DNA of 64,000 bases from Oegoconia quadripuncta (taxonomy: Eukaryota > Arthropoda > Insecta > Lepidoptera > Autostichidae). The stretch covers positions 2,246,501-2,310,500 of the forward strand of contig OX438750.1 in NCBI GenBank assembly GCA_949316235.1, given 5' to 3'. Each line of letters begins with the position of its first letter. Position 1 is the stretch's first letter. This document shows, in pieces, positions 53,701-62,700 of the stretch. The notes under the pieces were generated by a model, which was given only the letters and a program-made list of their open reading frames with translations, made no database searches and was not told where the DNA came from. Position numbers and translations under genes: made by a program.

Positions 53701-56700
53701 ATGTCATGACGATTTCAAATGTTATTCTTATATATAACTTACGAAATAAAAACATTTTTGATTTTGATTTTTGATTTTGATTTTGCGCGGAAGGGATCGA
53801 ATTGTTTAAAAAACCAATTAAAAACCTAAAGAGTTGCATAATTAAATATTGCAATAACATTATACCACTGGTTTCGACTTTATTAAGAATTAGAATAATT
53901 TATTATGAACGCCACAGCATGATACAAAAAAAAAGAAGTAGTAAATTATAGCAAAAATAGGAATACAATTATGAAGAAGATCCCCACAATGCTGCCGCGT
54001 GTTGCGGCGTGCACAAATGGGTTAGCACTCAGCTCATGCTGCGACGGATCACAGCGCCGGTTTTCAGTGGCCCCAAATGCCCAGTGACGCACGGGCGCCG
54101 CGTCATAATAATAAATAATTATAGTCAGTTTAGTACGTTAGAATATGGATATAGTGAGACTGTGAATGTATTGACTAGTATAATATATTGGGTCTTTACC
54201 CATGAAATTGGATATTTTTTCTTCGTTAATCATAATGCACCATCTCCTACGATTCTATAGCTATTTCCAAATTTGTTTTTTATTTGGAAAATATTTTCAA
54301 GGTTCCACATGAAATATTTTTTAATGTCTGAGCTAAATCACATAATAAAAAAAATTTGAGCAGAGCTCTTTTCATGAGCTTCCCACATTCGCAGAAAATT
54401 TTATAAAGCGGTTACTTTTAAAAATTAACGCTGCCTATACTTAATTTCATGTTATCCGATAATACACACAAAGTTTAGCTAAATTTGGATTTGCCGTTCC
54501 CAAAAAAAAAATTCAAAAATGTTTGTATGGAGAAAACAGTCCTAATGAAATTCTACATACAAAACGCCAATTTCATAGGTGAGGACCTAATAATTAGGCT
54601 ACTGCTTCAAGCCAGTTGTTTTTGTTTTAATGTTGGCAATAAGCCAACTGTTTCAGAAACTTTTATAGAGGATTTATAGCATGGGCGTAGATACAGTAAT
54701 AAAACCTTACACAAAGTCTTTATTACAATTAAATAGGAACTTGTGTCATGTTATATAAATAGCCCAGGGAAAATACGGTAAAAAATTAGCTTAACTAGGA
54801 CATAATTCAGAACCGACTTATATAATAGCTATCTTATAGAGGTATATTAGAGATGTAATTTTGAATAACTAAGCCTAAAAAAACGATAGCTTAGGCCCCT
54901 ATTAATAAACCATTCTCAAGATTGAGAACAGTCTTGTGACCGGTCTCAAGTAAATGTGTTGATTAATAAACTTTTTTTTTTTATATGAGAGAGCGGCAAA
55001 CGAGCATGCGGGTCACCTGATGGAAAGCAATCACCGCCGCCCATGGACACCCGCAACACCGAAAGGGTCACGGATGCGTTGCCGGCCTTTGAGGAAGGTG
55101 TAAGCTCGTTTCTTGAAGGTTCCAATGTCGTACTCGTTCGGGAATACTGCTGCAGGAAGTCCGTTCCACAGGGTGGTCGTACGTGGTAGGAAGTTTCTTG
55201 AGAAATGTACAGTGGTAGACTTCCACTCATCCAGGTGATGTGGATGGAAATTTAATTTTCGGCGAGAAGTGTATCGGTTAAATTGAGCAGCGGGTATTAA
55301 GTTCGAACAGCTCTTCAGAACACTCCCCATGAAATATGCGATAGAGAATGCAGAGGGACGCGACGTCTCTTCGCAACGCCAGGGGATACTAACTTGAGAC
55401 ATGAAACAATACTCAAGACTATCATTCATTCACCGCTGAGGCGAATACTTGAGAAGTGGTCCCAGCTGAGTAGATTGTTTTATAAATTACCACGGCGCTT
55501 GAGATAGCGTCAACTGCTTAAGACGCATCTCGGTTGATACAGCCTCAAGACTTGTATTGAGATTGATTTATTAATACGGACCTAAGTCTAGATTTCTTTA
55601 GAAAACCCTATTGTTAATTTGTATCTTAATAATAATAAATACTAACTGATAAATGTTATTTTTGTTCTACAAAAACGTGCAATTCGAGCACTGTACGGGC
55701 TGAAGTCACGTGACTCCCTAAGAGCTAGTTTTAAAGTTTTTAAAATTATGACACTTCCATCTCTGTACATCTATGAAAACATTATGTATACTCGGAAAAA
55801 TATTCATCTGTTCTCCAAGAAAAGTGACTACATTCCCTCAATACTCGACACAAATATAAATTATCCGTGCCTACGTTCAGGAGCCTGATTCTCACATACT
55901 CGAGATTTCAATGTCGAACGACATCAATAGGTTTGTCACTTTTACACACGTATATAAGTGTGAAAGAGATAGACATGCCAATGTCTATCGATAGACAAAT
56001 GTCGAGTGTGCGAGAATAGGGGTCCAGGCTCCTGATTCTCACATACTCGAGATTTCAATGTCGAACGACATCAATAGGTTTGTCACTTTTACACACGTAT
56101 ATAAGTGTGAAAGAGATAGACATGCCCATGTCTATCGATAGACAAATGTCGAGTGTGCGAGAATAGGGGTCCAGGACCCCGATTCTCGCGTATTCGACAT
56201 TTCACTGTTGTTCGAGATTGGCACGTATATCTCTTTCATACTTATATGCGAGCGCAAAAGTGACAAACCTATAGATGTCTATCGACAGTGAAATATCGAA
56301 CGTGTGAGAATCACTGCCCAGACTTCAAAAGACAAATAAGTCGTTTTTAGGGAACTGTGTCCGTTTTTATAACAAAATCCCATTAAATATATTGGAGCTC
56401 ACGGAACGACAATTTAAAAATAAAATCAAAAGTATCCTTATTAGAAAGGCCTATTATAGTATAAATGATTACTTGGAAGATAGAGATGCCTGGCTTCAGT
56501 AGTGCATTTTAATATCATAGCTTTAAGGAAATTGACAATGTCCATTTACAGCAGCTACTTATTATGCAGACTGACAATGCCTCTTTACAGCAGCTACATT
56601 ACACTAAATTATTTTATAATCCTTTTATTTGTATCCAGATATTTGTTAATAATTAATGTACTTTCGCTTTTACATTTAATTAGGTATATATATATACAGG

Positions 56701-59700
56701 GCGTCCCAAAGTTATGGGACATGAAGGGGAAGTACCTTAAATATTGTAGATAGTGAATTTTGCTCAAAGAAGACTTTATGTTATTTTTAAAAGTTAGTAA
56801 TTCTGCATTCATAGATTTTCTAAAAATTACTTGCTTCGGCTGGGAATCGAACCGACTTAAATGTGAAAAAAAAAACACCCTACTTTTATGATGCCAATCG
56901 AAAGAATAGCTAAAAAATAATAACTCTGCCTAAGTAACATAGTATTTTAAAAGAAAGGAACAACATAAAATGATTGAGTCAAATTTCAAGAAAGTTATTT
57001 ATTGCCGACGACGTTCGAAAAGTAGCGATATTATCATTCCAAAGATAGCATTGATTATTCGTAAATAAGTACCCACTTCATAAAATAGGTACTAACATAG
57101 TTTTCCTTATTATAAGTGCACGTGTAGATGAAATGATAAAACTTGTATTTCAATACGTCCTCTGTAAGCTAGACAGAAGGCAAATTAAAAACAAAAATAA
57201 ATAATTTATAATTTGAAAATGGAACAGTTTATGACAGCGTTTGTTTGAATGCATACTTTTTAAGATATTTTAAAAAGAAGTGATATTTTTAAATGTTGTT
57301 CTTAAATTTGAAAATGGAACAGTATGTGCGAGCGTTTGTTTTTCGGATATTGATCTGTTTAGTCTCAATTCACTTACACAAGTGTTATTGTGTTAATTTA
57401 TTGCGAACATGGCATATCAAGTAAGTTTTGATCTAATGGAAGCATATTTTTTGAACGATAAAGATATCTCTAGAAGTTTGCGGTGGTATGGCGTAAAATA
57501 TCCTGATAGACAAATACCGTCTCGTAAAGTTTTGAAAAGGCTTGTGAACAATTTGAAAACTCTGGGACGTTTCGATAAACGCCCAAGAGAACCACAGCAA
57601 GAAAACCATACGATCAACGACGAAGAACTTGGTATTTTAATTTACTTTTCGGCTTTTCCGAAAGCATCGGTGAGAGAAGGAGAACATGAAATTGGAGTTT
57701 CAAAAAGTAAAATACACCGTGTATTAAAAAAACACGGTTTTAAGAGTTATGTTGAAGGACGATTGGTTCAAAAATTACTTCCGGGCGATACAGAAAGGAG
57801 AAAAAATTTCTGTCTTGATATCCAGGCACGATTGCTCGAAGATCCAATTTTTTTGGATAATATTATTGGGACAGACGAATCTAACTTTAGCAATAACGGT
57901 ATGTATAACCGCAACAATAATCGTATTTGGTCTAAAGAAAATCCCCTACGAGTGACTGAAACTAATAACCAAGTGCGTTTTTCACTCAACTGTTGGTGCG
58001 GACTTTTAAAAAACCGGGTTTTCTTAATCCATTTTTACCAAGGAACCTTGAACACAGAAAAGTATTTAGGAATACTTCAAATTTTAAGGGATAAGATAAG
58101 AAACCATTCCGCGGCGGAGCAAGAAAACTTAATTTTCCAACAAGATGGAGCTCCGGCTCATAATAGTCGGAGAGCAGCAGATTTTCTAAATGAATGTTTT
58201 CCTACATGGATTGGTACAAATGGACCGATTAGATGGCCGGCCAGATCCCCGGACCTCACACCATTAGATTTCTTCTTTTGGGGATACGTGAAAGATATGC
58301 TATACAAAAAGCGATACGAGAACGTAGGCGAGTTGCAAACAGAATTGTGCCATATCACATCGAGTGTTCACCATAAAATGATTAGAAAATCAACAGGCAG
58401 CGGGCTCATTAAAAGATTGGCGATTTGCGTAAGACAAGAGGGATCACATTTTGAGCATTTAATTAATTAATTTACAAAAAAATACCTACTTAATTGACTA
58501 CGGCAGTTTCATGTATGTTTTTTATTTGATTAAAATGATTAATTTCACGTTGTTCCTTTCTTTTAAAATACTATGTTACTTAGGCAGAGTTATTATTTTT
58601 TAGCTATTCTTTCGATTGGCATCATAAAAGTAGGGTGTTTTTTTTTTCACATTTGAGTCGGTTCGATTCCCAGCCGAAGCAAATAATTTTTAGAAAATCT
58701 ATGAATGCAGAATTACTAACTTTTAAAAATAACATAAAGTCTTCTTTGAGCAAAATTCACTATCTACGATATTTAAGGTACTTCCCCTTCATGTCCCATA
58801 ACTTTGGGACGCCCTGTATATATTGTATTGTAATGGACATGTCCAAGTGCGCGGAATACGCCTATGGAAATAAAAAATGAGTAGGATATTTAATTAGGTA
58901 GATTTTTGTTAAACACAGTTAACTTATCGATGGATAAAAAACTAAGCATGATACAGTTAGGTGTGCATGTATTTTTCGCTGAAAATGTCGCGGCATTACT
59001 TAAGAAATAAAAATGAGGACTAATATATTGTAACGATAATTTCCATAAATGTTTTGAATAAAAAGAAATACCCATAAATTGGGCATTTTTTTTTAAAGAA
59101 ACACAATTTTCAAATTTAACTTATTCGGAAAAATAACTTACGTTTCTGACAAATGCTTAATTTTTAGCAATTGTTACTACATTTACAACACTTTATTAAA
59201 TGTTTCACGAGAATCGCGGTTATCCGTTCTTCCGAGGACTAAACATATTTTCGCCAAAGTTATATAAGACAAAATATAAGCAGTGTTAGCACAAAGTGTT
59301 TCCTAAGCGCCAATCGACTTGGCTAACGAGTACCCCCCAACTGCAAATATTCGCATGAAAATCCCTCAAAGCAATGACGACAAGAGCGGAAAATCTGGCC
59401 TTGGTGTGAACGAGCGACTAGGGTTCAACAAACAGCTTATATTACAGAAATTTAGTTATCAAATCAGAAAAGAAACATTATTTTAGCAAATTAACGGTTC
59501 CGTACCCAAGGGGCGGCAACGGGACCCTATTGCAAAGCCTACACGCATTGTCCAAACCACGAATTGGACGGCGACAATCATGTATTGGATCAAAAAGCGC
59601 GACCTAATAGGTAGCCAGTTGAAATTATCACAGGATACATGTTACCTCGACGACCCGTTTAATGTAGTGGTTAGAAACTCTGGCCACTATACCAAATCGT

Positions 59701-62700
59701 CGCGGGTTCGAATCCCGATAGGGGCATATGTTTGTGTGATGGATTATGGATACGAGATTTTTTTTTTTTTTTTTTTTTATGAGAGAGCGGCAAACGAGCA
59801 TGCGGGTCACCTGATGGAAAGTAATTACCGCCGCCCATGGACACCCGCAACACCAAAAGGGTCACAGATGCGTTGCCGGCCTTTGAGGAAGGTGTAGGCT
59901 CGTTGATAAACTGATGATAAATGGTTGATAAACTACATAAATACATATTTTTGTAAATAAATACATAAATAAATGAAAAACATTCATAACTTATGCCCCT
60001 AGCGGGATTCGAACCCGCGACCTTTTGGTATAGCAGTCAGAATTTTTAACCACTACACCAAAAAGGTCGTCAATTTTTCAATTCATGCAAAGGAAGTTTC
60101 TTGTACATCCTTTTAATTGATGACATACTGTCTGTAGAATAGTGAAAACTTCATTAAAATCGGTGTAGTACTGTTCGAGTTACTAACTAGTTCTTAAACT
60201 CAGAAATGTATGTATGTAATTGTCATCAAAAATTATTGTAAATTATTTTGCGCAATAAAGAGTATTTGTATTGTATTGTATTGTAAACCTCTATAGGTTT
60301 ACATGGTGGGTCGATTTTTTTGATGGCCAGTGTATATTTATATAAATGATTGGTGTAAGTGTCCAAAATATTTATGTATTTATTCATTAAATTAGAAAAA
60401 AAAAAAACAAATCCGCAACACGTTGAGAAGCAACGTATTGATACCGAGCCCTTTGCTCGCTAGTGAGAGAAAAAAACGCGAAAATACAAAACGGTCTTCA
60501 ACTTTTCTGATTCGACAACCATATACAGAAGAGGAATCGATACAAACATAAAAACGATAGAGAAAACAAAAATCGAGACGTTACACAAATAAAAAGAGGA
60601 AACATAAAAAAAAAAGCGTAATACAGAAGTGACCCAAGCGTGTTTCGGAACCAAGGTTAAGCGAGAATGAAGCAAGCGGAACAAAAATGTAAAGGAAAAC
60701 ATCGGATGTAGATATCTATACCTTTTAATAAAAAATATATTTGGGGATAAATTCGTGGACGCATGCCTAAATTCTTTTTACTGCGATAACTTATTTTAGT
60801 ATTGAATTATTGACAGAGCGAAATGACCTCCTTTGTCCTCTAGTGATCGTTAAAATCTCAATCACGACCAAATAGACTAATAACTAGTTTTCCGACAAAG
60901 TATAATCGAACACGTATAAAAAATCGATGCATTATATTCTGTATTTCAATAATAAAAGATAAAATTTACATATTTTTTTATGCACGACAGGTTCGTACTT
61001 GACCTCAATCACACCTGATGTTAAGTGAAGATGAGGTCGAAGGTGGAAGCGTACTGACCCGGAAACCCCAACACATTTGGGGGACTGGCTATCTTATCTC
61101 TGACAACCGGAACACAACAATGCTATTAACATTGCTGCTTGGCGGCAGATTTAGATAAGTTTGGTGGTAGCTAGCCAGGCGGACATTTCAAATGCCCTAC
61201 CACCAACCAAACCGAGTACTTAAACATGTACCATCCCCGCTGGGGATCGAACCTGCGACCTCCGAATCCTAAACCCAATGTTGTTTACATTGAGCCACGG
61301 AGATGGGTCTAGTTGCAGTGAATGAAATTAGTTTTAAATTAATAAGTCACTAAAGTTGGTACCACGTGAGCGCCCCAGAAGTAAGGATAAGGGGATAAGC
61401 GTCTAAAGGATAGACGTATCGACTTAACCATAATTTCCTTCTAGGGCGCATATGTGATACCAAATTTAGCGATAGAACGCAAGCTAGCTAAACGACAAAT
61501 TATTGGCCGTCGATAACAAAAATTTATACGTGGTCCGATGGTCGTCGTATGATCTGTATCACCGTGAGAAAGAAGGAATTCCAATCTTGTCTTTAACACC
61601 AGAACACAAAACCACTGGCATCAATAACACGATATTGTTTACGACATATTGAATGCGATGGCGCTTCACCTCCCGCCCCAGAATGGCTATAAACGAGACA
61701 CGCTCAGATGTCACTGGTCGTGAAAGTAACGAACACACGAATAGCTACATTAACAACAACCGTAAATGAAAATGGCGAGCGTCCACGAAGTATCTACAAA
61801 AACAACAAAACTTTAAGTAGTGCCACAGTCAAATACCTGGTTTAGTGATGAAATAAACCTGTAATCTAAATTAAATGTTAAAATCACTTTTGAGAGGCGT
61901 CATATTGCATAATCTGTTTCGGTATTAGTTTCAAAAGTGTTGTTAACTCGGCCAGTTGCGATGGTTTAAACGTAAATTGCTTGACTGAAAACGAAACGGA
62001 GACAATGGATACAAAAGAGGAATATAATGTCAAACAATTTTCGCTGTGATTGGACACAGGTTAACACTGGAAGCTGTATCGGATACCGGTTTTTTGGCAA
62101 TTACAGTTTAGGTAAAATACACGCGTATTCAGGATCTAACCCCGGGATCCACCGCCATCTTTTTGCAACATTGCGAATGCTCATCGACCTTTGAGTTACA
62201 TTCGCTCAAAGAAACCCTTGTCAAGGAATTGTGGACAGAGTTGGGGCAGCTCCACAACTTACTCGCACGCAAATGGGAGGTACTCGGAGTGTTTACAGCA
62301 GTGGTTTAACATCAGGGGCCCGCTTCACGAAGCAATGTTACAAGTCGCAAAACCAAACAATTCACTAATGCAAGTGTTTCACAGAATTCATATTAATCAG
62401 AGATTCTTGCTTTGAACTCGCTTAACAAGAAAATCTCTTTTACCTCTTAAGGTTTGATTGCTGCACATTTATTCAAAACGAACGTATGTTTTGATGGCTA
62501 CATCTTAAGACTTCGTCATCCAATCGAATACTTAAAAAAAGCTTGTAACAATACCTTCAAAATCATACCATTAATACATACATAAAGTCACGTCTGTTCC
62601 CCGTAGCGGTAGGCAGACCACAGACTTCCACTTGCTACGATCCTGACACACCTCTTCTGCTTCATTCCCTCTCATAAGATTGTTCATACATTGTATTTGA

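Larger units (their letters stand above)
49910..53784 (+). mobile_element. CR1-type LINE, 5'-truncated
   Basis: Contains the C-terminal part of ORF1, a whole ORF2, a 3' UTR with AAAAAGAGCAACCCTGGAGT and a 3' end of TTTTGAT repeats at about 53753-53784. The zinc-finger part of ORF1 and the 5' leader are missing. It lies antisense in the Ssdp intron. Relics at 17918 and 39785 belong to the same or a close family. Confidence 0.88.
56697..58816 (+). mobile_element. Intact Tc1/mariner-superfamily transposon
   Basis: 2120 bp from CAGGGCGTCCCAAAG to its complement, with TA on both sides (56695-56696, 58817-58818). Terminal inverted repeats are 268 bp each (56697-56964 and 58549-58816) and differ at only a few positions. 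One open transposase frame. It lies in the large Ssdp intron, antisense. The low divergence of the repeats suggests recent arrival. Confidence 0.93.
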
